Shown: positions 19,192-28,632, counted from the first letter of the stretch. The stretch is DNA of 64,000 nucleotides from Gammaproteobacteria bacterium (GCA_009841635.1 VXLJ01000003.1:1-64000), one strand, 5' to 3'. The notes: generated by a model from the letters alone, not told the origin. A program made the numbers and translations.

Positions 19192-20070
19192 GTGCAAACG
19201 GATCACGTGCGGCCTTCGTCGCATAGCTACTTCTCGCATCGGTTGCGCCTGCACTATTTAGATTGGGGAAATAACGACGCTGCGCCGCTTCTGCTCATCC
19301 ACGGCATCCACGATCATGGGCGTTCTTGGGACTGGTTTGCGCAATCGTTTCAAAAGGATTACCACATCATCGTGCCTGACTTGCGCGGTCACGGTGATTC
19401 CGATTGGGCTATTGGCAGCAGCTACACACTCATCGACTATGTATACGACATTGCGCAATTGATCCGTCAACTTGACTTAGCACCAATCACGATCGTTTCA
19501 CACTCGTTGGGTGGCACCATCGCGGCCATTTACAGTGGTCTCTATCCATCTTTAGTAGACAAGCTGGTGATCATTGAAGGGGTCGGTCTGTACCCCGGAT
19601 TGAATACGCCCAACCCAAGTCAAAAAATTCGTTATTGGATCGATGCCGGGCGCAGTCTATCGGGTCGTACAGTTCGCAAATATCCAACGATTGAATCTGC
19701 ATACCAGCGCATGCATGAAACGAACCCACATCTAAGCACTGAGCAAGCACGCCACCTTTCCATGCATGCGAGCAATCAGAACGAAGACGGCACCTTTTCG
19801 TGGAAATTCGACAACTACACCCGCAATCCTTCGCCGTACGAAATTTCTCACGATGACATGGTCGCGCTTTGGCAGTCGATAACCGCCAGAGTTCTGATCA
19901 TCAACTCAGCAGACGGCTATCCCCATCGCATCGGTCAAGATGGCACGAATGCGCACTTTCGGCAACGCACCGAGATCGAAATCCAAGACGCAGGCCATTG
20001 GGCTCACCACGATCAATTGGATGCCGTTGTTAAAACCACCGTGTCGTTCTTGGAGGGAACCATTGACTGA
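19192..20070 (+). CDS. Alpha/beta-fold hydrolase
   Basis: Alpha/beta hydrolase of 292 residues with oxyanion segment LLIHGIHDHGRSW, nucleophile elbow SHSLGGTIA and catalytic His in IQDAGHWAHHDQ. DLRGHGDSDW is the usual strand-4 motif. It starts at GTG, four bases after the transporter stop, and its end overlaps the crotonase start by 8 bases, so the three genes are surely co-expressed. The context suggests hydrolysis of an ester, lactone or C-C bond in the imported substrate. Confidence 0.84.
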   Translation: MQTDHVRPSSHSYFSHRLRLHYLDWGNNDAAPLLLIHGIHDHGRSWDWFAQSFQKDYHIIVPDLRGHGDSDWAIGSSYTLIDYVYDIAQLIRQLDLAPITIVSHSLGGTIAAIYSGLYPSLVDKLVIIEGVGLYPGLNTPNPSQKIRYWIDAGRSLSGRTVRKYPTIESAYQRMHETNPHLSTEQARHLSMHASNQNEDGTFSWKFDNYTRNPSPYEISHDDMVALWQSITARVLIINSADGYPHRIGQDGTNAHFRQRTEIEIQDAGHWAHHDQLDAVVKTTVSFLEGTID

Positions 20071-20887
20071 TTCTTGCGTGGACTACCAAGAGCTTGACGG
20101 CGTGGCGGTGCTTACGACAAATCGGCCTGAGCAATACAACGCACAAAGTCGCAAACTGCTTGAAGAATTGGACCGCGTTTTCGCCGAAGTAGGCGCGAAC
20201 CCCAACGTGCGTGTTATTGCTCTATTCGGCGCTGGCAAGCACTTTTCCGCTGGTCACGATCTCGGCAGTTCGGCTGAGTTGGCCGATCGTGAAGTGCGAC
20301 CCTTGCAAGAAGGTATGCGAGGTCGTTTCGAGCATTCACGCGAACAGTTCGTCGAGAAATCAATGCGCTGGCGCAACGTGCCAAAACCGACCATTGCCGG
20401 CGTGCAAGGCTATTGCATCTTTGGCGGTTGGATTCTGGCCAGCGCCATGGACATCATTTATGCAGCGGAGTCTGCCATGTTTCTGGCGGGAAACTTTCAG
20501 TTCTTCACGGTACCTTGGGATCTTCATCCCCGCAAAGCCAAAGAACTGCTCTATGAGAGCCGATTTATCGATGCCCACGAAGCACAGCAGCTTGAACTTG
20601 TCAATCGTGTCGTACCTGACGATCAGCTCAAAGACACGGTTATGGAATACGCGACTCGAATTGCCCAGAACGACCCCTTTCAATTGCGCATGATGAAGAT
20701 GGCCGTCAATCAGATGCAAGACACGCAGGGCTATCACGCTCACATCTCCGCGGCGCACTTGATGCACCTACTTTCCGCGGAAGGCGAGAAGGATCCTGAC
20801 TACGCGCTAGAGCGGCCCGATCGTAAACGCCGACCTATGGTAGAACGCGCTTTTCAGAACTTTCGCAAGTCAAAACCGGACCATTGA
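20063..20887 (+). CDS. Crotonase-fold protein lacking both hydratase glutamates (crotonase 2)
   Basis: Crotonase family, 274 residues. The start is set by GGAGGG at 20052-20057 followed five bases later by TTG at 20063, inside the end of the hydrolase gene. Oxyanion segments are GKHFSAGHDLG and GYCIFGGWILASAMD. Both acidic residues of enoyl-CoA hydratase are absent (the first position falls in GGWIL, the second in NFQFFTVPW), so hydration is unlikely and another CoA-thioester reaction is expected. The tail HPRKAKELLYESRFIDAHEA is normal for the family. Confidence 0.84.
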   Translation: MTDSCVDYQELDGVAVLTTNRPEQYNAQSRKLLEELDRVFAEVGANPNVRVIALFGAGKHFSAGHDLGSSAELADREVRPLQEGMRGRFEHSREQFVEKSMRWRNVPKPTIAGVQGYCIFGGWILASAMDIIYAAESAMFLAGNFQFFTVPWDLHPRKAKELLYESRFIDAHEAQQLELVNRVVPDDQLKDTVMEYATRIAQNDPFQLRMMKMAVNQMQDTQGYHAHISAAHLMHLLSAEGEKDPDYALERPDRKRRPMVERAFQNFRKSKPDH

Positions 20888-21000
20888 TAGCTGCTGGTTT
20901 CAGCCATATTTCAATACGGCACAAACTCACTAATCAAGACTAATATCGTCAAGATTAACCCTTTCTATAATCCGCACCGCACCAACCCACCAGGCAAATA

Positions 21001-21408
21001 GTGGCTCCGTTTTTCAAGCTCTCTATAGTCGTTCTGATTGCGTCCTTAACGTTGTTCGCGATCGCTCAAGACGAAGAAACCGTTGAAAATCGACTGCAGC
21101 CATTTGGCAACGTTTGTATGGAAGGTGAAGATTGTGGTTCAGCCGCACCAGCAGTTGTACAAACTGGTCGGAGTGGCATTGATGTCTATAACGCTCATTG
21201 TTTCGCATGCCATGCGACAGGCGTATCCAATGCGCCACTCGTGGCAGCGGAAGATTGGCAGGTGCGCTTAGATGAAAAAGGCTACGAAACGTTGCTTGCT
21301 AACACCAAGGCAGGGTTTAACGTCGTTATGCCGCCAATGGGAACGTGCATGGCGTGTTCCGACGACGAACTTAAAGCAGCAATAGACTACCTGCTGTACG
21401 GCGAGTAA
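21001..21408 (+). CDS. Cytochrome c5-like monoheme c-type cytochrome
   Basis: Periplasmic or membrane-bound electron carrier, 135 residues. Residues 1-22 form a signal peptide (cleavage after AIA). The heme motif is C67-F-A-C-H71, the axial Met is in VVMPPMGTC (M110 or M113), and C116/C119 form the disulfide-type pair seen in cytochrome c5. The start is GTG at 21001 with an AGG-type ribosome site. It lies 113 bases after the crotonase gene and may have its own promoter. Confidence 0.9.
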   Translation: MAPFFKLSIVVLIASLTLFAIAQDEETVENRLQPFGNVCMEGEDCGSAAPAVVQTGRSGIDVYNAHCFACHATGVSNAPLVAAEDWQVRLDEKGYETLLANTKAGFNVVMPPMGTCMACSDDELKAAIDYLLYGE

Positions 21409-21415
21409 CCACAAT

Positions 21416-21437
21416 TGCGAGCGTTTACTAGCTCGCA
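21416..21437. terminator. Bidirectional hairpin between convergent genes
   Basis: TGCGAGC (21416-21422) and GCTCGCA (21431-21437) form a perfect 7-bp stem with an 8-base loop in the 41-base gap between the cytochrome and TauD genes. There is no T-run on either side, so it may be a weak or Rho-assisted terminator. Confidence 0.45.
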
Positions 21438-21449
21438 CTTCAGGCTAGA

Positions 21450-22256
21450 TCAAAACGGCACGTCACCTTGCACAACGATGCGGTGCATTGTCCGCAGTTC
21501 CTCGTAATCGCCAATCGCGTAATGCATCACTGAGCGATTGTCCCAAAGCACCAAATCGTTCAATGCCCATTGATGCCGATATACGAACTCGGGTCGCGAC
21601 GCATGTGCAAAGAGCTTAAATAAAAGACGTTCGCTTTCGTCTGCTGGCATATCGCAAATGTACTTCGTGAAATTTGCGTTGACATATAGCGCTTTTCGTT
21701 CGCTTTCATTGTGAGTACGCACCACAGGGTGAATGGAGTCCTCCACATCGGGACCAAACACTTTTCCTGTATGAAATGCCCTTAAATCCGCGATTCGTTC
21801 TTTGGTCTCGTTATCGAGGGTCTCATACGCGAGGTGTTGATTTGCAAACGCGGTATCGCCACCCGCATCAGGGAGCTGCTGTGCATGCAAGCCCGTGATA
21901 TGCGGTGGCGTCGAATGCCAGGTCATGTCTGAATGCCAACCGCCGCCAAACGGATGGACGCCGGGAGAGAACTTGAAGCGACGCGAACGACCGCCGATAA
22001 ACTGCACAAATGGCGTGTCGCGATGCCGCGTGGCGGGATGCGTGAGCAAATCGCCCCATTGCCTCCCGAAAGCTTCTAGTTCAAGCGCAGTTAGGTGCTG
22101 ATCTGGTAATACCAATAAATGATGATCTAGCATCAAGCGGCGCAATTCACGTATCGTGAATTCGTCATAGCCAGAGGCCAAATCAACCCCTTCAATGCGT
22201 GCGCCAAGCGCTACGCTAACTGTGCTTACGTCATTTTGAATTGCAGGTTCAGCCAT
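21450..22256 (-). CDS. TauD/TfdA-family Fe(II)/2-oxoglutarate dioxygenase
   Basis: Non-heme iron dioxygenase of 268 residues. The iron-binding facial triad is H108-x-D110 (WHSDMTWH) and H245 (NRSVMHYA), with R259 near the C-terminus for 2-oxoglutarate. Family members hydroxylate taurine, sulfonates, 2,4-D or carnitine precursors; the substrate here is unknown. It is a single gene divergent from the crotonase at 22379. Confidence 0.9.
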   Translation of the reverse strand: MAEPAIQNDVSTVSVALGARIEGVDLASGYDEFTIRELRRLMLDHHLLVLPDQHLTALELEAFGRQWGDLLTHPATRHRDTPFVQFIGGRSRRFKFSPGVHPFGGGWHSDMTWHSTPPHITGLHAQQLPDAGGDTAFANQHLAYETLDNETKERIADLRAFHTGKVFGPDVEDSIHPVVRTHNESERKALYVNANFTKYICDMPADESERLLFKLFAHASRPEFVYRHQWALNDLVLWDNRSVMHYAIGDYEELRTMHRIVVQGDVPF

Positions 22257-22378
22257 GCGCCCGTCTATTCATGCTTGAAACACGTTTCGTAGTATAGGCA
22301 CGAATGCCATGACACTCGATGGTGTCATTGTGAGCCAAGATGTTGGCTCTGACCGACAAGCTAGGAACTGCACAACCC

Positions 22379-23188
22379 ATGAGCGGCGAAATACTCTACG
22401 AAAAGCATGACGGTATAGCGGTCATCACATTGCATCGACCTGAGAAGCTCAATGCAATTACAGACGAGATGCTAGCGGACTTCACCAACATTACCAATGA
22501 AACGATGGTGGATGATGATGTTCGCGCGGTCGTTCTAACTGGCAGCGGTCGAGCATTCTGCGCTGGTACCGACGTCAGCGCAGGCATTGCGCGTGATCAT
22601 GCCGCAGCGGCCATTGAGCGCAACAAACGTATCAAACCAATCGATGTGCCGGAATCAACCTTACCGCGTCTTTGGACGATGGCGCGGATTCCTAAGCCGA
22701 CTATCGCGGCCGTGAACGGGGCGGCCGTCGGCGTTGGTGTTGAATGGACGATTCAATGCGATTTTCGCGTCGCAGCGCAGGAAGCAAAGTTCGGCTGGGT
22801 GTTTGCATTGCGAGCCATTACGCCAGATACGGGCGCTGGACCTTATTTGCTGCCCTATATCGTTGGACTGCCGAAAGCTCTTGAGCTCATGTACTCCGGA
22901 CGCATCATCGACGCAGACGAAGCACTTGCTATCGGGCTTGTAAGTCGAGTCGTGCCTAAAGACGCACTGCTCGACACCGCCATCGAATTTGCCCAAGGTC
23001 TAACTAATGGTGCGCCACTTGCCGTCAAAGGCATCAAGGAACTCACGTATGGCTCGCTCGAGTGGCCACCGAGCGTTTTTGACGGTCACAAAACCGCATT
23101 GCTGCAAGCCACGAGCAATTCTGAAGATGCACAAGAAGGTGTCGATTCCTTTCTTCAAAAACGACCGCCGCGGTGGCGTGGCAAGTGA
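22379..23188 (+). CDS. Enoyl-CoA hydratase/isomerase family protein (crotonase 3)
   Basis: Crotonase fold, about 269 residues. Oxyanion segments are GRAFCAGTDVS and NGAAVGVGVEWTIQCDFR. The first catalytic Glu is kept (GVGVEWT) but the second position falls in FALRAITPDTGAG, so it may be an isomerase or a substrate-specialised hydratase. The start at Met 22379 gives the normal N-terminus (GEILYEKHDGIAVITLHRPEK); ATG at 22340 would add 13 residues. It lies 51 bases before the GMC oxidoreductase and may be in its transcript. Confidence 0.84.
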   Translation: MSGEILYEKHDGIAVITLHRPEKLNAITDEMLADFTNITNETMVDDDVRAVVLTGSGRAFCAGTDVSAGIARDHAAAAIERNKRIKPIDVPESTLPRLWTMARIPKPTIAAVNGAAVGVGVEWTIQCDFRVAAQEAKFGWVFALRAITPDTGAGPYLLPYIVGLPKALELMYSGRIIDADEALAIGLVSRVVPKDALLDTAIEFAQGLTNGAPLAVKGIKELTYGSLEWPPSVFDGHKTALLQATSNSEDAQEGVDSFLQKRPPRWRGK

Positions 23189-23239
23189 AGTTCATGCTTC
23201 GCTCGGACGTGTGTAAACGAAACTAAAAAGGGGTAGGGT

Positions 23240-24847
23240 ATGGCTGAAGATGTCGTTGATGTTCTGATTATCGGGGCTGGTGCTTCAGGTGCCGCCGTTG
23301 CATGGAGTTTGGCGGACACCGGCATGCGCATCGTGTGTATGGAACAAGGCGATTGGATGAATCCAGCCACCTATCCAAGCAACTTTCAAGATTGGGAGGT
23401 CCATGGCGGTGAAACCTCCAGTGCGAGTCCAAATCATCGAAATCGTGCGGCGGACTACCCGATCAACGACTCAGAATCGCCGATTGCCATCGTGAATTTC
23501 AATGCCGTAGGAGGCAGCACGATTCTCTACTCTGCGCATTTTCCGCGTTTTCACCCTTCCGACTTCAGGGTCCGGACGCTAGACGGGGTTGCGGACGATT
23601 GGCCTATTGACTATTTCCAACTTGAGCCGTTTTTTGCTCAAAACGACCGCAATATGGGAGTCTCAGGTCTAACGGGCGATCCTGCGATACCAGAGCACCA
23701 ACCACCACTGCCGCCGATACCGATGGGGAAGATGGGTGAAACCATCGCGCGCGGCTTCAACAAATTGGGTTGGCACTGGTGGCCTTCAGACAGCGCCATC
23801 ATCACCGAACCGTATCAAGGTCGGGGCCAATGCCTAAATCTCGGCCCGTGCAACACGGGTTGCGCGCAAGGCGCGAAAAGCAGTGTGGATATCGCCTATT
23901 GGCCCGTCGCGCAACGCATGGGAGTTGAAGTTCGCCCAAATTGTCGCGTCAATCAGGTCACAGTCGACGAAAATGACATGGCGACCGGGGTCGAATACTG
24001 GGACGGTAACGGGATACTCCAACACCAACGCGCAGAGGTCGTCATCATGGCTTGCAATGGTGTCGGCACCCCACGACTATTGTTGCATTCCCAATCCGCT
24101 CGTTTTCCTAACGGTTTAGCGAATCGTTCTGGTTTGGTTGGCAAAAACCTGATGCTGCACCCTTGGGGACACGCAGCAGGCATATTCCCAGAACCGCTTG
24201 ATTCACACGTCGGGCCGCAAGGTTGTTGTCTATTGAGTCAGGAGTTCTACGAGACCGATACCTCAAGAGGATTTGTACGCGGCTACAACTTGCAAATTAC
24301 GCGGGGCAGTCCGCCGGTCGCTACCGCTCGAAATGGGGTCGCAAGCGGCACGATTCCTTGGGGAGCTGCTCACCATGATGAATTTGAAAAGCGTTACGGT
24401 CGTTCTATAAGCATCGGGGTATGTGCAGAGGATTTGCCCGAAGAACACAATCGCGTCGTGCTGGATGACGAGCGCTGTGACTCAAACGGGATTCCAGCGC
24501 CAAAAATCATCTATCGCACCAGCGAAAACTCGCTAAACATGCTCGCACACGGTACAGCTAGAGCCGCCGAGGCACTGCATGCGGCTGGCGCTATAGAAGT
24601 TCACGAGACCAACTACCCTATACGCTATGCCGGCTGGCATTTATTAGGTACGGCGCGCATGGGCAGCGACCCTGAACAATCCGTCGTCAATGAATGGGGC
24701 CGCAGTCATGATGTGCGCAATTTATTCATCGTAGATGGCAGCGTTTTTGTTACGTCTGGTGGCGTCAATCCCACTACCACGATTCAGGCTGTCGCTCTTT
24801 ATATCGCCGACGCGATGAAGCAACGTCTTGCCACCCTTTTCGACTAG
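23240..24847 (+). CDS. GMC-family flavin oxidoreductase (gluconate 2-dehydrogenase large-subunit type)
   Basis: FAD-dependent alcohol or sugar dehydrogenase, 535 residues. The dinucleotide-binding motif is G12-A-G14-A-S-G17. CNTGCAQGAKSSVD is typical of the membrane dehydrogenase subgroup. The C-terminal GMC domain has the active-site His in GWHLLGTARMG and Asn in SGGVNPTTTIQA. GGGGTAGGG-like purines just upstream serve as ribosome site. There is no Tat signal. The next gene encodes the small subunit, so the pair forms one enzyme; the usual cytochrome subunit is not adjacent. Confidence 0.9.
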   Translation: MAEDVVDVLIIGAGASGAAVAWSLADTGMRIVCMEQGDWMNPATYPSNFQDWEVHGGETSSASPNHRNRAADYPINDSESPIAIVNFNAVGGSTILYSAHFPRFHPSDFRVRTLDGVADDWPIDYFQLEPFFAQNDRNMGVSGLTGDPAIPEHQPPLPPIPMGKMGETIARGFNKLGWHWWPSDSAIITEPYQGRGQCLNLGPCNTGCAQGAKSSVDIAYWPVAQRMGVEVRPNCRVNQVTVDENDMATGVEYWDGNGILQHQRAEVVIMACNGVGTPRLLLHSQSARFPNGLANRSGLVGKNLMLHPWGHAAGIFPEPLDSHVGPQGCCLLSQEFYETDTSRGFVRGYNLQITRGSPPVATARNGVASGTIPWGAAHHDEFEKRYGRSISIGVCAEDLPEEHNRVVLDDERCDSNGIPAPKIIYRTSENSLNMLAHGTARAAEALHAAGAIEVHETNYPIRYAGWHLLGTARMGSDPEQSVVNEWGRSHDVRNLFIVDGSVFVTSGGVNPTTTIQAVALYIADAMKQRLATLFD

Positions 24848-24856
24848 GTTACCACG

Positions 24857-25354
24857 ATGTCCGACGCAGCTTCTGCCAAACCCACTATTAGCAACTTGCA
24901 ACGCGAAATCGTGTCTGTCGTACTTGACATGATCATCCCCGCGGATCCTTTACGAAACAAACCAAGCGCGACCGATGTCAGCGTGCTTGAGTACATCATC
25001 AAGCGTCATCCAAACACACTTGCTCGCACAGCAGAGGAACTTACCGAACTCCAAAATCAAGCGCAATCTGAAAGACAAAGCGACTTCCTTGCCCTATCGC
25101 GAGAGTCGCAAGATGCATTAGTGGCGGCGATGCGCAGCAAGAACCCGCGCTTTCTCATGACACTTGCAGTGCAAGCCACCGAGGCTTATTACCTCGACGA
25201 GCGTGTGATGAGTTCAATCGGTATGCCGTCGCGCCCGCCATATCCGGAGGGTTATACGGTCGAGCCACGCGTCAATGAATTTCTGCTTGAACCGGTCCGA
25301 GCGCGAGGTTCTATTTGGCGACGCACAGAAATTGAGCAAAAAACAGACGTGTAA
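24857..25354 (+). CDS. Gluconate 2-dehydrogenase subunit 3 family protein
   Basis: Small partner subunit of GMC-type dehydrogenases, 165 residues, nine bases after the large subunit. The segment LQREIVSVVLDMIIPADPLRNKPSATDVSVLEYI is characteristic of the family; the C-terminus has MPSRPPYPEGYTV. In many relatives this subunit carries the Tat signal that exports the complex; here the N-terminus (MSDAASAKPTISN) has none, which suggests a cytoplasmic complex or a different export route. Confidence 0.85.
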   Translation: MSDAASAKPTISNLQREIVSVVLDMIIPADPLRNKPSATDVSVLEYIIKRHPNTLARTAEELTELQNQAQSERQSDFLALSRESQDALVAAMRSKNPRFLMTLAVQATEAYYLDERVMSSIGMPSRPPYPEGYTVEPRVNEFLLEPVRARGSIWRRTEIEQKTDV

Positions 25355-25371
25355 TGCACAAATATTGAGCA
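25355..25371. promoter_or_regulatory. Putative NtrC-binding palindrome
   Basis: TGCACAA-ATA-TTGAGCA is a 7-N3-7 near-palindrome that matches 11 of the 14 fixed positions of the enteric NtrC site (TGCACYA-N3-TRGTGCA). It lies about 95 bases upstream of the predicted sigma-54 transcription start, the usual distance for an NtrC enhancer. Confidence 0.5.
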
Positions 25372-25432
25372 TAGCTGGGCACGAACCGCCTGAAAACGGC
25401 TCAATTTCCACCAAAATCGGTCCCTAAGCTCT

Positions 25433-25448
25433 TGGCATGAATATTGCT
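25433..25448 (+). promoter_or_regulatory. Sigma-54 (RpoN) promoter of the torF-glnK-amtB block
   Basis: TGGCATG-AATA-TTGCT matches the -24/-12 consensus TGGCACG-N4-TTGCW at all but one position. GG is at 25434-25435 and GC at 25446-25447, with the exact ten-base spacing. The predicted start is near 25459, about 36 bases before the porin start codon. Together with the NtrC-like site this indicates nitrogen-limitation control. Confidence 0.78.
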
Positions 25449-25494
25449 ATATTTAGAAAACGCTTTATGCCGCTTGACTCAGGAGGAATCGGTC

Positions 25495-26175
25495 ATGCGA
25501 ATCAAATTCTTGGTGGCAACCGTCATCGCGTCCTTGCTTTCGAGCACGTTTGCGTTTGCAGAAGAAGAAGGGGGGTTTTCTGGCAACGTCACAATCGCGT
25601 CAGACTATTCGTTTCGCGGAATTTCGCAAACAGGCCTACTCCCGGCTATTCAAGGTGGCTTCGACTACGAACTAGACAATGGCTTTTCATTCGGGACCTG
25701 GGCATCTAATGTCAACTACGGCGACGGCACCAGTCAGGAACTAGATCTCTATGTTGGGTTCAGCACCGAACTCAACGATTCGACTTCGATGAGTTTTAGC
25801 CTGATCCAATTAGAGTATCCCGGAGAAGGGAACGCCTACGACTATCAGGAACTAGTGGCTGGCTTAGATATAAGCAGTTTGAGCCTAGGTTTCGTCTATT
25901 CACCTAGTTATGTTGGCGTCGATGATTGGCAATTCACTGCGGTGACGCTGGGCTATGGCTCGACGCTTGGCGAAAACGTTTCTTTTAGCGCAGGCATGGG
26001 CATCAATTCCGCCGACAACATCACCGAAGGCGAGGATTCTTACATTGATTACAACGTTGGCGTGTCATTCCCAGTGAACGGTCTTGACATTGGCGTTACA
26101 GTCGTCGGCACGAATATCGACGATAACGACGATGCTGCAGGGCGTCTAGTTCTCTCGCTGAGCAAATCGCTCTAA
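25495..26175 (+). CDS. TorF-family putative outer-membrane porin
   Basis: Outer-membrane beta-barrel of the TIGR02001/TorF type, 226 residues. The start at ATG 25495 is set by AGGAGGAA nine bases or so upstream and by a clean signal peptide (MRIKFLVATVIASLLSSTFAFA-like, residues 1-22). The mature start GNVTIASDYSFRGISQTG is the family hallmark, followed by alternating strands with Y/F at intervals and a C-terminal LVLSLSKSL. Position just before glnK-amtB and behind a sigma-54 promoter suggests a pore for nitrogen compounds under starvation. Confidence 0.88.
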   Translation: MRIKFLVATVIASLLSSTFAFAEEEGGFSGNVTIASDYSFRGISQTGLLPAIQGGFDYELDNGFSFGTWASNVNYGDGTSQELDLYVGFSTELNDSTSMSFSLIQLEYPGEGNAYDYQELVAGLDISSLSLGFVYSPSYVGVDDWQFTAVTLGYGSTLGENVSFSAGMGINSADNITEGEDSYIDYNVGVSFPVNGLDIGVTVVGTNIDDNDDAAGRLVLSLSKSL

Positions 26176-26206
26176 ACACCTCACTTTAACCCAACCCCTT
26201 TATTTC

Positions 26207-26231
26207 CCGGCGCTGTCCCCGACAGCGCTGG
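26207..26231 (+). terminator. Strong hairpin between porin and glnK
   Basis: Bases 26207-26217 and 26221-26231 pair over 11 positions (one G-U) around the triloop CCC; the core is CGCTGTC-CCC-GACAGCG. No T-run follows. It may protect the porin mRNA 3' end or reduce read-through into glnK rather than stop transcription fully. Confidence 0.5.
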
Positions 26232-26244
26232 ACGGGCTCTTGCG
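26229..26244 (+). promoter_or_regulatory. Possible second sigma-54 promoter, for glnK-amtB
   Basis: TGGACGGGCTCTTGCG has GG at 26230-26231 and GC at 26242-26243 with the required ten-base spacing and an intact TTGC, but the -24 block is otherwise poor. The start would fall near 26255, 27 bases before glnK. It overlaps the right arm of the hairpin at 26207-26231. Confidence 0.4.
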
Positions 26245-26254
26245 CCCTACATAA

Positions 26255-26620
<366 letters not shown>

Positions 26621-26650
26621 CTGCGAACCCAGTCAAAAGGAGACTAAATT

Positions 26651-27883
26651 GTGGATACACTGCTAGAAACCAACTACGCTCTAGACACGCTCTACATGCT
26701 CATGACCGCTGTATTGGTCATGTTTATGGCATGCGGCTTCTCGATGTTGGAATCAGGAATGGTCCGTGCAAAAAACACGGCAGAAATCCTCACCAAAAAC
26801 GTCGCGCTATATGCAATCGCTTGCATCATGTTCCTATTCGTCGGCTACCACATCATGTATGTCGGTGCGGAGACGGGTGGTGTTTTGCCTAATTTCGGCC
26901 TGCTGATTGGAGAAGAGCACAGTGCCGTTGAAGATAACACTTATTCCCTCCGCGCCGACTACTTTTTCCAGGTAGTCTTCGTCGCAACCGCGATGTCAAT
27001 TGTTTCCGGCGCCGTCGCGGAACGCATGAAACTCTGGGCTTTCTTGATTTTCGCAGTTGTCCTGACTGGTTTCATCTATCCGATCCAAGGCATGTGGAAA
27101 TGGGGTGGTGGTTTCCTAGACGAATTGGGATTCTTGGATTTCGCAGGCTCCGGTGTTGTACATCTTTGCGGAGCGACAGCAGCTTTCACCGGCGTCCTGT
27201 TTTTGGGTGCACGCCGAGGTAAATACGGTCCAAACGGTGAAGTGAATGCGCTGCCTGGTTGCAACATGCCATTGGCAACGCTCGGCATGTTCATACTCTG
27301 GTTCGGCTGGTTTGGCTTCAATGGCGGCTCGGAACTGATCATCTCGAACTTTGAGGAAGCCAACGTCGTTGCACAGATATTTGTAAACACCAATATTGCC
27401 GCTTGTGGCGGCTTGATTGTCGCGTTGCTGCTCGCACGCATCGTGTTCGGCAAGGCGGATCTCACGATGGCCTTAAACGGCGCACTGGCCGGGCTCGTTT
27501 CGATAACAGCTGAACCAGCCGCTGGCTCAGCCAGTCTTGCGTTGTTTACGGGCGCAGTTGGCGGTGCGATCGTGTTCCTCTCGATCATCGTGCTTGATCG
27601 TTATCTCAAAATCGATGATCCAGTAGGCGCGATTAGCGTTCATGGGGTCTGCGGTATTTGGGGTCTGCTGGCCGTTTGCTACACCAATTCAGACGCAACG
27701 ATCACTGCTCAGCTAATCGGCATCGCGAGCATTGTCGCGTTTGTCGGTGTTGCCACCGCCATCGTTTGGGGTGTTCTGCGATACGCGTTGGGTATTCGGG
27801 TTTCCGAAGAAGAGGAAGAATTAGGTGTCGATTACTCCGAGGTGGGTATCGAGGCCTATCCTGAGTTCGTGACGACGTCGTAA
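26651..27883 (+). CDS. amtB: Ammonium transporter AmtB, glnK-linked
   Basis: Trimeric inner-membrane ammonium channel, 410 residues with 11 transmembrane segments and no N-terminal signal. The family signature FSMLESGMVRAKNTAE is near residue 30; the twin pore histidines are in SGVVHLCGATAAF and GAISVHGVCGIWG. It starts at GTG 26651 behind AAAAGGAGA. Coupled to glnK, so PII-gated. Two terminators follow directly. Confidence 0.95.
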   Translation: MDTLLETNYALDTLYMLMTAVLVMFMACGFSMLESGMVRAKNTAEILTKNVALYAIACIMFLFVGYHIMYVGAETGGVLPNFGLLIGEEHSAVEDNTYSLRADYFFQVVFVATAMSIVSGAVAERMKLWAFLIFAVVLTGFIYPIQGMWKWGGGFLDELGFLDFAGSGVVHLCGATAAFTGVLFLGARRGKYGPNGEVNALPGCNMPLATLGMFILWFGWFGFNGGSELIISNFEEANVVAQIFVNTNIAACGGLIVALLLARIVFGKADLTMALNGALAGLVSITAEPAAGSASLALFTGAVGGAIVFLSIIVLDRYLKIDDPVGAISVHGVCGIWGLLAVCYTNSDATITAQLIGIASIVAFVGVATAIVWGVLRYALGIRVSEEEEELGVDYSEVGIEAYPEFVTTS

Positions 27884-27896
27884 CTACCAAATTGAT

Positions 27897-27925
27897 CACG
27901 ACGAGCAAGTCTCCTCGTGGTTTTC
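27897..27925 (+). terminator. Intrinsic terminator 1 after amtB
   Basis: CACGACGAG (27897-27905) and CTCCTCGTG (27911-27919) form a 9-position stem with one C-C mismatch and a 5-base loop, followed by GTTTTCT. Confidence 0.65.
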
Positions 27926-27932
27926 TCTGATC

Positions 27933-27961
27933 GAAAGCGCGCGGTTATGCCGCGCGTTTTC
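27933..27961. terminator. Strong bidirectional terminator 2 after amtB
   Basis: Bases 27933-27944 and 27950-27961 pair over 12 positions with one G-U around TTATG; the GC-rich core is CGCGCGG/CCGCGCG and the flanks give a T-run in each direction. It ends the nitrogen operon and insulates the second PII gene. Confidence 0.82.
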
Positions 27962-28632
<671 letters not shown>

